Source: Hoskinsella mucinilytica (GTDB lineage Bacteria > Bacillota_I > Bacilli_A > Erysipelotrichales > Erysipelotrichaceae). Taken from it: a stretch of 63,278 nucleotides of DNA. Positions 16,252-24,507 of this stretch are shown here, piece by piece; within the stretch, counting starts at the first letter, position 1; every line of letters begins with the position of its first letter. The stretch is from the NCBI RefSeq assembly GCF_045223415.1, contig NZ_JBEQZJ010000026.1, forward strand, positions 1 to 63,278, written 5' to 3'. The notes below the pieces were generated by a model, which made no database searches, was not told the DNA's origin, and saw nothing but the letters and a program-made list of their open reading frames with translations. A program made the translations under genes and the position numbers.

Positions 16252-17132
16252 GAACGATCCCCTAACATCAATTCTTTTTCTGCTCTTGGAAACAGTTTAT
16301 CTGTGATGATCTTAGTGGCACTATGGTCAATGCTCTCATCATCTAGAATAAGCTCTTGAATGCGATTAGCACAAATACTTCCAGCCAAAGGATTCATCAC
16401 ACTTTCTATCTCGCCTTGTACATTTGCCTCTACTGTGGAATACTCAAATGCTTGTGTAGTATGAATCAAGGTACAATCAACCAATTTGACATTTTCCATA
16501 TAACACATTCCCTGTAAGCTTTCTATTTTACAATTGATAAATGTAATATTTTTTGAATTCCATCCAAGATACTCACCTATGATGGTAGAATCATATACAG
16601 TGACATTTTCACAATTCCAAAATGCATCCTTGCTGATAAGGGTCGAATGATGTACTTCAATATCTTGCGCACCATCAAATGCATAATTTCCACTTAGTTT
16701 CACGTGATCTAGCTTCACATGAGTACTATTCATACCAAAGTAATCTCCTTTGGCATTGACGTTTTGAAGATTGATCGTATCACAATTCCAAAAGCTCTCT
16801 AATGCATTGGGCATGGAAACTTGCCTAAGGCTGATATCATGAGCCCTGCGGAAGGTCTTGGGAGCATCGATCACGCAGTCAAAAAGATCTATATTTCCGG
16901 TATACCAAATACCTGATCTTGCACTTTCTAATAAGGTAGAATGAGTCATTGAAATTTGGTTACAGTACCATAATGGATATTTCCATTGAAAGATACTATG
17001 ATCAATTTGTATATCACGGCTTTCCTTTAAAGGGGATTCTCCATTCTCAAAAACACAGTCTGTAATTTGTATATGTTTACTTTGAAATAAAGCTCGCTCC
17101 CCACTTAACTTTTGTTGTTTGATTGTTGTCAT
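16248..17132 (-). CDS. DUF3737 family right-handed beta-helix protein
   Basis: About 294 residues made of repeating short units with alternating hydrophobics (for example ISMTHSTLLE, INLQNVNAKGDY, VTVYDSTIIGEY), a pattern of right-handed parallel beta-helix proteins. The opening QQKLSGERALFQSKHIQITDCVFENGESPLKESRDI is typical of DUF3737. No signal peptide is present, so it is cytosolic. Function is unknown; it is often encoded beside MalY/MerR genes (from memory). The second ATG (17132) is 7 nt from AAGGAGG, whereas the first is 1 nt away, so 17132 is used. First gene of the MerR-controlled operon. Confidence 0.88.
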   Translation of the reverse strand: MTTIKQQKLSGERALFQSKHIQITDCVFENGESPLKESRDIQIDHSIFQWKYPLWYCNQISMTHSTLLESARSGIWYTGNIDLFDCVIDAPKTFRRAHDISLRQVSMPNALESFWNCDTINLQNVNAKGDYFGMNSTHVKLDHVKLSGNYAFDGAQDIEVHHSTLISKDAFWNCENVTVYDSTIIGEYLGWNSKNITFINCKIESLQGMCYMENVKLVDCTLIHTTQAFEYSTVEANVQGEIESVMNPLAGSICANRIQELILDDESIDHSATKIITDKLFPRAEKELMLGDRS

Positions 17133-17162
17133 CAACATACCTCCTTTTTCTTTCGTGTTAGC

Positions 17163-17193
17163 ATCGTAACACTTAGAGCTAACTCTAAGTCAA
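17163..17193 (-). promoter_or_regulatory. MerR-type promoter/operator of the DUF3737-malY-merR-VOC operon
   Basis: On the minus strand TTGACT (17188-17193), then a 19-bp spacer, then TACGAT (17163-17168). The spacer holds a perfect dyad ACTTAGAG-N4-CTCTAAGT (17171-17190). An over-long 19-bp spacer with a centred dyad is the hallmark of promoters activated by MerR proteins through DNA distortion. The operon encodes such a protein. Confidence 0.87.
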
Positions 17194-17290
17194 TGTTTTT
17201 TATCACGTTTTTTTTACATCTTTATTGTAATACCTGCCTTCCCTATCATCAAATACCTATAATAAATACAGTTCTATGCCCAGCAGGCAT

Positions 17291-17320
17291 AAAAAAAGCA
17301 CGAATACTTGTTCGTGATTT
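17291..17320 (-). terminator. Terminator of the umuC-yolD operon
   Basis: Stem CACGAA / TTCGTG with a 6-nt loop and seven T on the minus strand, touching the YolD stop codon. Confidence 0.75.
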
Positions 17321-17638
17321 TTAGATGGTAAGTTCAATGATATCCTTTAATGCTATTCTTTGATCTACGACTTGTATATATTTTTGATACTCTATATCGA
17401 TCTTAGATACCATACCATGTACTTCAATATAATTATCAATATCATAATAAACGACACGCACCATATCGCCTAACGCTATTCGATTTAAATTCTGATTCAA
17501 TACTTCACAATCATCCTGCGATAATTGCTTTCTGGCAACAATCACACGTTCCTTTTGTTTTAAACAATCTCGAAACCCTTTCAAAGAGTCAAAAGGAAGA
17601 AATTGTTTTGCTCGCTCTGCTTTTTGTTCATTCTGCAT
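17321..17638 (-). CDS. YolD-like protein
   Basis: About 105 residues: RAKQFLPFDSLKGFRDCLKQKERV at the N-terminus (a YolD/UvrX-partner signature), then a small beta domain with GDMVRVVYYDIDNYIEVHGMVSKID and a closing IALKDIIEL. YolD-like proteins are usually encoded next to Y-family polymerases and are thought to play a UmuD-like accessory part in translesion synthesis. The ATG at 17638 is preceded by AGGTGG at 5 nt and overlaps the umuC-like gene by 11 nt; an earlier GTG (17647) is less likely. The pairing with the polymerase supports a mutasome role. Confidence 0.85.
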   Translation of the reverse strand: MQNEQKAERAKQFLPFDSLKGFRDCLKQKERVIVARKQLSQDDCEVLNQNLNRIALGDMVRVVYYDIDNYIEVHGMVSKIDIEYQKYIQVVDQRIALKDIIELTI

Positions 17639-18884
17639 TATGACCACCTACCAGTTTATTTCTTTGCCGTGTTGTCGCTTTATCCAACATATTCATTCCT
17701 TTTAATACAGCATTTTTCCCATATTTATGTTTGATTTCAATAAGTGCACTCTGTAGCTTTTTCTCTTTTTCCAAAGCTTCCATGTCCATAAACAAATCAT
17801 ATGATTCATAAAGGTCATCCACGACATCCCCAAAAGTGATGCCGACCCTTCGAATCAAATGATGAGGATTTGCTGTTTTTTGATAAACCTTTAAAAATTC
17901 TTTAACGAGAATCTGATAGGAATTCGTTTTCCATGGTAGTTTTGTATATCCTCCTGTACTTTTGATTTCATCATCTGCATAACCAATATAAAGCCCAATA
18001 CGATCACACACCAGATGTTGTTCTACTAAATCCTGTACACTTAGCTCTACCATTTCTTTGATTACCAAAACAACATCCTCATACACATAATTTTCAAACA
18101 AAATCTGATGATTAGAGAATGAATTACTTTTGGATTTATATTGTTTGATATCCGATATTTTCGTAGGTTCTTTTCCCCAAGCATGATCGATCAAATATTC
18201 TGCATTGACTCCGAATTCTTTATAGAGTATACGTTCCTCTATTTGTGTAATGCCATACATATCGACAATACCATACTTCGCCAACCTTTTCGCAATTCCT
18301 CTGCCTACTTGCCAGAAATCTGTCAAAGGTTGATGATGCCATAATGTTTTTCGATATCGTTCCTTATTTAAAATTCCCATATGATTTTCCGTGTGCTTTG
18401 CGGTAATATCTAACGCAACTTTTGCTAAATACAGATTGGTTCCGATCCCTGCGGTTGCTGTGATTCCTGTGGTAACATAAATATCATCCATGATTCGTTT
18501 TGCCAATTCTTTTGCGCTCAACCCATAAAGCTTTTTATAATGAGTGATATCCAAAAATGCTTCGTCAATAGAATATACATGAATATCATCTTTAGAAACA
18601 TACTTTAAATAGATCGCATAAATGTCTGCGGAATACTCCATATATAATTTCATTCTCGGTAATGCTGTTATAAATTCTATATGGTTTGGTATTTCAAACA
18701 CTCTACAACGATTTCTAACACCTTGTTCTTTCATCTTAGGAGATACCGCCAAACAAATTGCTCCTTTTCCTCTAGATGGATCCGCAACTACAAGGTTTGT
18801 TTTAAAGGGATCAAGTCCTCGTGCCACACATTCTACTGAAGCATAAAAGGTTTTCAGATCAATACAAAGATATATATTCTCCAT
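17628..18884 (-). CDS. Y-family translesion DNA polymerase (UmuC/UvrX-like)
   Basis: 418 residues. The palm opens with YLCIDLKTFYASVECVARGLDP (first metal Asp and steric-gate region). Finger residues lie in VADPSRGKGAICLAVSP, the catalytic SIDEAFLDIT (Asp-Glu) follows, then a helix-hairpin-helix thumb (VGRGIAKRLAKYGI) and the little-finger domain (about 235-350). It replicates past DNA lesions with low fidelity. The ATG has AAGGAG upstream. Its promoter carries an inverted repeat between -35 and -10. The divergent neighbour is a self-cleaving LexA/CI-like repressor, so damage-inducible control is likely. The coupled YolD gene follows. Confidence 0.93.
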   Translation of the reverse strand: MENIYLCIDLKTFYASVECVARGLDPFKTNLVVADPSRGKGAICLAVSPKMKEQGVRNRCRVFEIPNHIEFITALPRMKLYMEYSADIYAIYLKYVSKDDIHVYSIDEAFLDITHYKKLYGLSAKELAKRIMDDIYVTTGITATAGIGTNLYLAKVALDITAKHTENHMGILNKERYRKTLWHHQPLTDFWQVGRGIAKRLAKYGIVDMYGITQIEERILYKEFGVNAEYLIDHAWGKEPTKISDIKQYKSKSNSFSNHQILFENYVYEDVVLVIKEMVELSVQDLVEQHLVCDRIGLYIGYADDEIKSTGGYTKLPWKTNSYQILVKEFLKVYQKTANPHHLIRRVGITFGDVVDDLYESYDLFMDMEALEKEKKLQSALIEIKHKYGKNAVLKGMNMLDKATTRQRNKLVGGHNAE

Positions 18885-18905
18885 AGCATATCTCCTTACT
18901 TCTTT

Positions 18906-18934
18906 AGTATATACCTTAAAATATACAAAATCAA
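18906..18934 (-). promoter_or_regulatory. Promoter of umuC-yolD with internal operator dyad
   Basis: On the minus strand TTGATT (18929-18934), 17 bp, TATACT (18906-18911). The dyad GTATAT-N8-ATATAC (18907-18926) fills the spacer and overlaps the -10, an ideal place for repression by the divergent S24 repressor. Confidence 0.75.
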
Positions 18935-18953
18935 CATAATTATGTATATTATG
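18935..18953. promoter_or_regulatory. Second dyad in the umuC/repressor intergenic region
   Basis: CATAAT-N7-ATTATG (18935-18940, 18948-18953) with an embedded GTATAT-like half-site. It may be a second, weaker operator for the same repressor. Confidence 0.4.
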
Positions 18954-18975
18954 ATTTACTTTTTCTGTAAAACCC

Positions 18976-19004
18976 TTTTCATCATCGTTATTTTCCGTTA
19001 TAAT
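18976..19004 (+). promoter_or_regulatory. Promoter of the LexA/CI-like repressor
   Basis: Weak TTTTCA (18976-18981), 17 bp, perfect TATAAT (18999-19004), about 20 nt before the start codon. Confidence 0.55.
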
Positions 19005-19024
19005 GAAAATAGAGGTGAGCTTTT

Positions 19025-19618
19025 ATGGAATTAAAGGATATCATAAAAGAATATAAAAACAGATACCATTTATCAAATAAAGAAATTGCAGAAAGATTTC
19101 ATGTCACACATATCACAGTTGGACGTTGGTTGAGAGGTGAAGTCAAAACCATACAAGAAGAAACAGCCGAAAATATCAGCCGTGTTTTAGGTTATGATGT
19201 ACAGGCTGTTTTACAAGGAACTGCAATCGATATGAAAAAACCGATCTTAGGGATGGCTAAGGCCGGTTATGATATGTTTTTGGAGGATAATTACCTTGGA
19301 GAAGAAAGTGTATCCTTAAGTGATTATCAATGTGGAGATTATTTTCTTAGAGTATCAGGAAATTCAATGATCCTTGCGGGAATCAAGGACGGTGGTCTTA
19401 TCTATGTTAAACAATGTAATTGTGTGCATCCTGGAGATATCGCTGTCATTTCTATCAAAGATGAAGTAACCATCAAAGCATATTATCCAAATCAAGACGG
19501 TATCATGTTAAAAGCCGCAAATCCCGAGGTAGAGGATCGCTTGTTTACGAAAGAAGAGGTAAAGGAATTACCCGTTATGATCTTAGGCAAAGTTCTTTTC
19601 AGTAAAAACTTCATGTAG
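19025..19618 (+). CDS. XRE-family S24 (LexA/CI-like) self-cleaving repressor
   Basis: 197 residues. An N-terminal XRE helix-turn-helix (about 1-60, LSNKEIAERFHVTHITVGRWLRG) is joined by a hinge holding an Ala-Gly scissile pair (A80-G81 in AKAGYDM). The S24 peptidase domain follows, with nucleophile S114 (SGNSMIL) and general-base K151 (VTIKAYY). All parts needed for RecA-stimulated autocleavage are present, so it should be inactivated by DNA damage. Unlike canonical LexA it has an XRE rather than a winged-helix DNA-binding domain, like phage CI or the ImmR-related class. It faces the umuC-yolD operon across a region with two dyads and is probably its repressor (inference). Confidence 0.9.
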   Translation: MELKDIIKEYKNRYHLSNKEIAERFHVTHITVGRWLRGEVKTIQEETAENISRVLGYDVQAVLQGTAIDMKKPILGMAKAGYDMFLEDNYLGEESVSLSDYQCGDYFLRVSGNSMILAGIKDGGLIYVKQCNCVHPGDIAVISIKDEVTIKAYYPNQDGIMLKAANPEVEDRLFTKEEVKELPVMILGKVLFSKNFM

Positions 19619-19622
19619 AATC

Positions 19623-19654
19623 AAAAAACCCAGTAGATCAACACTGGGTTTTAT
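19623..19654. terminator. Bidirectional terminator between repressor and carbonic anhydrase genes
   Basis: Stem AAAACCCAGT / ACTGGGTTTT with an 8-nt loop, shared by two convergent genes and overlapping the last codon of the anhydrase gene. Confidence 0.8.
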
Positions 19655-20238
19655 ATTACGATTTGAAGCTCTCCGGTAAGAGAATCCATAATAAATCCAT
19701 GGATTCGGATATGATTTGGTATAAGTGGATGCTCTTGAAGCATGGTAACACTTTGTGTGACTGATTCTTCTACATTTTCAAAACCCGATAGCCACTCATC
19801 AAAATCCACTCCACAATACTTCATGGTATCGATGATTTCAGGAGTAATGCCTTGTTCCTTCATCTTCCTTAGCATCGCTTCACTATCCATATGTTGAACT
19901 CCACAATCCGTATGTCCAATGACCATGATTTCCTCAACACCGAGCTCATATATCGCTATCAACAGACTTCGAACAGCACTTCCAAATGGATGTGATATGA
20001 CACCACCGGCATTCTTGATAATTTTCGCATCACCGTTTTTGATACCAAGCGCTGCTGGCAATAATGCTATGAGTCGGGTATCCATACAAGTCACAATGGC
20101 CAATTTCTTTTCGGGATATTTGCTTGTCACAAAGGGTTTATATTTTTCCTGTTGTACAAATGTTTTATTATAATTCAAAATATCTTCTATCATATGTTTC
20201 TCCAATCTTGTTGTATCTCTATACTTTTTACCATCCAT
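19651..20238 (-). CDS. Beta-class carbonic anhydrase
   Basis: 195 residues. Zinc and active-site residues are C51-x-D53-x-R55 (TCMDTRL) and H109-x-x-C112 (GHTDC); NAGGV and HPFGSAVRSLL complete the beta-class fold. It interconverts CO2 and bicarbonate in the cytosol, supplying bicarbonate for carboxylations. The open frame extends 102 codons further upstream, but that part lies antisense-like within the DUF2207 gene. The ATG at 20238 has GGAGG at 5 nt and is the believable start. It overlaps the DUF2207 stop codon by 11 nt, so the two are co-translated. Confidence 0.92.
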   Translation of the reverse strand: MDGKKYRDTTRLEKHMIEDILNYNKTFVQQEKYKPFVTSKYPEKKLAIVTCMDTRLIALLPAALGIKNGDAKIIKNAGGVISHPFGSAVRSLLIAIYELGVEEIMVIGHTDCGVQHMDSEAMLRKMKEQGITPEIIDTMKYCGVDFDEWLSGFENVEESVTQSVTMLQEHPLIPNHIRIHGFIMDSLTGELQIVI

Positions 20239-22642
20239 GACTTCCTCCTCCCCCACTGCCTCCACCCACAGAGCCACCTGAGGAAAAGCCTCCCCCTCCA
20301 CCTGAAAAATCTCCAAAGTTTCCTGAAGAAGATCCATCAGAAGAACGTGGTGGTGTAGATACAGCCTTGATATCTTGATTGATATCATGAACCATATGAT
20401 GGAATACTGCATAACGGAAGACTTCATCACTATCATACCAAGTTGGTGCCGGTATCGTGATACTACGGAATTTTTGTTCCCAAATATCACTGACATGAAG
20501 AACATTCGCATAAGGAAGAATGTGATAATAATATTCAGGATCATCCTCTAACAACATTTCTAAACGATCTTTTTCCACTGTTTTGATAAAATCCTTAAAG
20601 CCGAGTAAAGAAGACAATAGCTTTTGACGATATGGACTATCTAAATGAATACCATGAGAGAGCCATAATGCAATGATGCTACAAAACAAGCCAATCAATG
20701 CGTACATATTTTGATCCGGAAGTAGAAAGATGAATAGGAAACTCGGTAATACAAACATACCGCCAAAGATGATGAACACCGCAATCATTGCACCCTTTGA
20801 GGTATTCCCATTTTGATAATTTTGATAAAGTTTCATAAACAGAAATATATAGATAAAGATAGGAAGCATCGTGAAATTTTGAAGGAAAGCTTTTAACATA
20901 TCACCATAAACTTCATACTGACTTAACGTGTTTAATAATAAGAAGGGAATGATACTTGCCACCATAAGAAGCTTTCGAAGGATTTCTACAGAAGGATTAC
21001 GCAGAGCCCATTTCCCTTGATAACGTGCCTTTAAGTTACGTTTTGCGACCTTTACATCAAGATAAAAGGTATGTTGTAGATCCGCTTTATTCACTTGATG
21101 GTTCGTGCCATGAGAAAACATTCCGTAAAATAATTGTCTTTCATAATCCGGTGCGGATGGATCAATATCTTTTACTTGTTCAAAACAAAAAGAGGATCCC
21201 TGATATTTGATTTTCAAATACCCTTTATCTGCCCAATAAAAGATCATTGCGGTGATATCAGTATCTGATAAATGCAAATCGATGACATAGCCAGCATCCG
21301 CTGGATTCATGCCCTTTGGCGGATAAAAATTAACAGGTGCTATGATTTCTTTTGGCTTTAATATCACAAAACGAAGGATCAACAATAATACCATAAAGCC
21401 AGCGGTAATACCTAATGCGATATATATGATGATTGACGTTCCTCTATGGTAATCTTCTGCTTTTAAATCTAAGTTAAGATGAAATTCATCTCCTGATAAT
21501 ACCGGTTCATTGATACTTAAATACAACGAGGTATCTTCGACACGCTGATTGATGCGCTTTGTATCTATTTCATCCCCTTGTCTACCTAAGGTAAAGCTAG
21601 TATTGGGCGATGATGGCATCGTAAGCTGTAAAGAAAAAGCTTGCATCTTAACTTGGTCATTCTTTTGAAATAAATTAAGACTTATCTTATCCTTCTGAAT
21701 ACGATAAGGATGCACTACATAACTGATCGTAACCTGACGTTCTTCTTCTTTTTTGGCATAAAAATGTAGAGAATCATAGCGATTATAGGTAATATCATCA
21801 TCTGATATCTTGATATCTTTTAGTTGGTAACTATCTTCATCCCACAGATCCTGAATCATAGGTAAGGTGATTTGTGTATATGGCGATTTGATGTCCAAGA
21901 CAAGCTCTTGTTCTACATAAAAATCTTGTTCAGAAGTTACGCTAACCTTCATCTGATTGTTTTTGATGATATATGGAAATTGATATTCCGGTGCTGAAGA
22001 AAATATACCTTCTTCAAATTTCATTTGTAGCGTGACGCCATGTGAAGATGGAATGGTATCATTTGATGTTACATGAAGCTTGTTTCCATCAAGTGTTCCC
22101 TTGACATAATGGTTTCCCGTAGAACCTGTGCTACCAGATGTCATACGATAATTTAACAACTCTCCTTGAGAAGGAAATGTCACATCTGCACTGAATTCTT
22201 TTACCTGAGTATCATAATCTGTACCTAATAGATTGATATAAATGTAGTCATAATTAGGATCATAATCTTGATAATGCTTCAATGTGTAGCTTAATGTGAT
22301 GCGCTTTTTTCCATATACGGTCTCATCTGCATCTCCGATTTTGATATCTACCTCATTTTGCTTTTCATTGACGGTAAACGGCATCCCTTCTACTTGAATC
22401 TTTTTCACCTCAAAACGTTCGGCATCTCCACTTTTGGGGATATTCCGTATGATGCCATGCATAGACTCTTCAAAATCGATATCCATGGTCTCTGTAACAT
22501 GATATTCTCTTGCATCATTGACTGTCACATCCACATGGATACGATCGTAAACATAACCTGCATCCTGAGCATGTATGTTTTTTGTATAACCGAAAAGGGA
22601 TAGCATACAAATCATAACGAGAATGATCTTCCATTTTTTCAT
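20228..22642 (-). CDS. DUF2207 membrane protein
   Basis: 804 residues. Signal peptide (about 1-25), then a large extracytoplasmic beta-rich DUF2207 domain (about 30-400: VYDRIHVDVTVNDAREYHVTETMDIDFEESMHGIIRNIP). A membrane helix (about 404-428) follows, then a cytoplasmic segment starting with FYPPKGMNPADAGYVID. More membrane helices lie at about 555-665, then a cytoplasmic domain and a glycine-serine-rich C-terminus ending in GSHGW. This is the usual DUF2207 (YciQ-like) layout. Function is unknown; the Gly-rich tail is a family trait rather than sequencing noise. It is the first gene of an operon with carbonic anhydrase. Confidence 0.9.
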   Translation of the reverse strand: MKKWKIILVMICMLSLFGYTKNIHAQDAGYVYDRIHVDVTVNDAREYHVTETMDIDFEESMHGIIRNIPKSGDAERFEVKKIQVEGMPFTVNEKQNEVDIKIGDADETVYGKKRITLSYTLKHYQDYDPNYDYIYINLLGTDYDTQVKEFSADVTFPSQGELLNYRMTSGSTGSTGNHYVKGTLDGNKLHVTSNDTIPSSHGVTLQMKFEEGIFSSAPEYQFPYIIKNNQMKVSVTSEQDFYVEQELVLDIKSPYTQITLPMIQDLWDEDSYQLKDIKISDDDITYNRYDSLHFYAKKEEERQVTISYVVHPYRIQKDKISLNLFQKNDQVKMQAFSLQLTMPSSPNTSFTLGRQGDEIDTKRINQRVEDTSLYLSINEPVLSGDEFHLNLDLKAEDYHRGTSIIIYIALGITAGFMVLLLILRFVILKPKEIIAPVNFYPPKGMNPADAGYVIDLHLSDTDITAMIFYWADKGYLKIKYQGSSFCFEQVKDIDPSAPDYERQLFYGMFSHGTNHQVNKADLQHTFYLDVKVAKRNLKARYQGKWALRNPSVEILRKLLMVASIIPFLLLNTLSQYEVYGDMLKAFLQNFTMLPIFIYIFLFMKLYQNYQNGNTSKGAMIAVFIIFGGMFVLPSFLFIFLLPDQNMYALIGLFCSIIALWLSHGIHLDSPYRQKLLSSLLGFKDFIKTVEKDRLEMLLEDDPEYYYHILPYANVLHVSDIWEQKFRSITIPAPTWYDSDEVFRYAVFHHMVHDINQDIKAVSTPPRSSDGSSSGNFGDFSGGGGGFSSGGSVGGGSGGGGSHGW

Positions 22643-22738
22643 AATTAATTCTCCTTAGTATCGCATTATATTATAAGGGATAAATCTATATTTCGCTATT
22701 CATAAGGATGAGAAAGTCCTCAAATTTGTAAATGACCA

Positions 22739-22771
22739 GAAAAAAAGGTAAAGTGTACCTTTTTCTTTACC
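22739..22771 (-). terminator. Terminator of the ASCH gene
   Basis: Minus-strand stem GGTAAAG / CTTTACC with an 11-nt loop, followed by six T. Confidence 0.65.
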
Positions 22772-22797
22772 TTATTTCCATATTCATATACATAGCT

Positions 22798-23202
22798 TCA
22801 TGAGAATACTTCTACTACCTCAAAACGTTCAAACGTAATCGGGGTTTCTTCTGTAAACGTATATCCACGTTTGATTGCATCACGTGTCCAATATCGTATG
22901 TTACCTTCCTTCCACTGTTCGAAGGTATCATCCTCACCCTCAAGTTTGACCATATCCCAAGTGAGATCACGAAATTTAACAACCTCAACATACACTGTTT
23001 TTATCACACAAGCGGCGTTCCCTTTACCATCTAATACCAACGATAAATCACCAACGCTTGGCACTTCTTCATGATCTAATACTACAGAAACAGTCGCTGT
23101 TTTTTTCCCCGCAAGTACCAAAGATAGCAATTCATCTGCCATTTCGGGATTATCACCGAATGCAAAACATTCAAAATATTTTTTATTTGTATTTTCTTCC
23201 AT
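22798..23202 (-). CDS. ASCH domain protein
   Basis: 134 residues. The ASCH fold is marked by FAFGDNPEMADELLSLVLAGKKTATVSVVLD (G-K-K-T-A-T motif), then SVGDLSLVLDGKGNAACVIKTVYVEVVKFRDLTWDMVKLEGE and WKEGNIRYWTRD. ASCH proteins bind RNA or modified nucleosides; some relatives (YqfB-type) hydrolyse N4-acetylcytidine. The long type here with EGED...W is common in Firmicutes and of unknown substrate. It is monocistronic. The Shine-Dalgarno spacing is long (GGAG, 12 nt), so the start is a little uncertain. Confidence 0.88.
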   Translation of the reverse strand: MEENTNKKYFECFAFGDNPEMADELLSLVLAGKKTATVSVVLDHEEVPSVGDLSLVLDGKGNAACVIKTVYVEVVKFRDLTWDMVKLEGEDDTFEQWKEGNIRYWTRDAIKRGYTFTEETPITFERFEVVEVFS

Positions 23203-23298
23203 ATTCTATAGTATCTCCTCTTCCTATATGCTTTATTTATGCTGTTATTTTAACATAGACAGAAGTCATGATGCTATCTAATTCATGTTGATTCTGAA

Positions 23299-24507
23299 TT
23301 ATTTTTTATAATAATCTTTTAGAAATTGCTCTTTATACTCTTCAAATTTCTCATGTTCAATGGCTTCACGAATTTCTTCAGTCAAGCGTATGATAAAACG
23401 TAGATTATGTAAAGATGCTAGATTGTTGTATTTGCTTTTATCTTCAAAATCTTGAGATTTCCAAAGTTTTCGCAATTCGCCTCTTGTCCAACCTGCTTTA
23501 CAAGTAGGACAATCACAAGGTTCATCTAATAACATAGGACTATCGGTAAACTTCGCCAAATTGACAGGTCCCATTCTTGTATAAATTCGTCCATGTCTGG
23601 CTTCTCTGGTAGGAGCGACACAATCAAAGGTATCAGCTCCCATTTCAGTACCGATCAAGATATCATCCGGGTGAGAAAGACCAAGTAGATGTCGTGGTTT
23701 ATGTTCAGGTAGTTCTTCACAACACCAGCGTAAAATCTCACCTAGACTTTCCTTTAAGAATGCACCGCCTAATCCATATCCATCAAAATCCATTTCCGCA
23801 AACTTCCTAGCAGTACAACGACGCAGATCTTCCCATCTACCACCTTGTAATACACCATAGAGTGATTGGTGATAACCTAAATCATCACAATGCAATGCAT
23901 GTTCTTTTAAGCTGCGAATTGCCCAACGCTCTGTACGTGCCAATGCTTCTACATTATATTCATAGCTATCTGCCAATGAGGTCAATTCATCATAAGCCAT
24001 ATGAATATCGGCTCCGATGCGACATTGAATTTGCATAGATTCCTCTGGCCCTATAAAATCTTCTTGATTAGTAAAGGGATCATGAAAACGCACACCATCT
24101 TCGCTTACATGAGCCAAGCGATCCTTAGGATCTGTATTTATGACATCTTGTTCTCGTTTCATACTTACGACTTTTCCAAGACCGGACCCCAACGACATGA
24201 CTTGAAACCCTCCGGAATCCGTTAAGGTTGGACCATTCCATCCAGACCATTGAGCTAATCCACCATGTTTTGCTATGTCAGGTGAAATATTACGTAGATG
24301 ATATCCGTTGCTTAACATTGCCTGAGCATGAATACTTTCTAAATCCTCCATAGATACATAACGTACCTCCCCATTGGTACCTACCGTCATAAAGGCAGGT
24401 GTTTTGATATCCCCATGAGGAGTATGTATGATACCGGCACGACCTAGTTTTCCAGGTATCTTTTTGGTGATTTCAAAACTGAATTTATTGTTGTTTTTAT
24501 ATTTCAT
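23299..24507 (-). CDS. tgt: tRNA-guanine transglycosylase, possibly queuine-specific
   Basis: 402 residues. Substrate and catalytic motifs are TDSGGFQVMSLG (D97), MAYDELTS (D173) and the nucleophile D295 in FDCVAPTREARHGRIYT. The zinc site is C331-x-C333-x2-C336 with H367. It exchanges guanine 34 in GUN-anticodon tRNAs for a 7-deazaguanine. Two pocket positions differ from preQ1-type bacterial enzymes: L175 follows the Asp-Glu where Zymomonas-type TGT has Cys, and GLGGAFLKE stands where the preQ1 enzymes have GLAVGEP. Both changes would widen the pocket. The coupled YhhQ transporter and absence of queCDEF nearby fit salvage of queuine or queuosine (inference). Confidence 0.93.
   Translation of the reverse strand: MKYKNNNKFSFEITKKIPGKLGRAGIIHTPHGDIKTPAFMTVGTNGEVRYVSMEDLESIHAQAMLSNGYHLRNISPDIAKHGGLAQWSGWNGPTLTDSGGFQVMSLGSGLGKVVSMKREQDVINTDPKDRLAHVSEDGVRFHDPFTNQEDFIGPEESMQIQCRIGADIHMAYDELTSLADSYEYNVEALARTERWAIRSLKEHALHCDDLGYHQSLYGVLQGGRWEDLRRCTARKFAEMDFDGYGLGGAFLKESLGEILRWCCEELPEHKPRHLLGLSHPDDILIGTEMGADTFDCVAPTREARHGRIYTRMGPVNLAKFTDSPMLLDEPCDCPTCKAGWTRGELRKLWKSQDFEDKSKYNNLASLHNLRFIIRLTEEIREAIEHEKFEEYKEQFLKDYYKK

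Noticed and set aside
20239..20544. 102-codon N-terminal extension of carbonic anhydrase
   Set aside because: It overlaps the DUF2207 gene in another frame; the good ribosome site and the family start point to the ATG at 20238.
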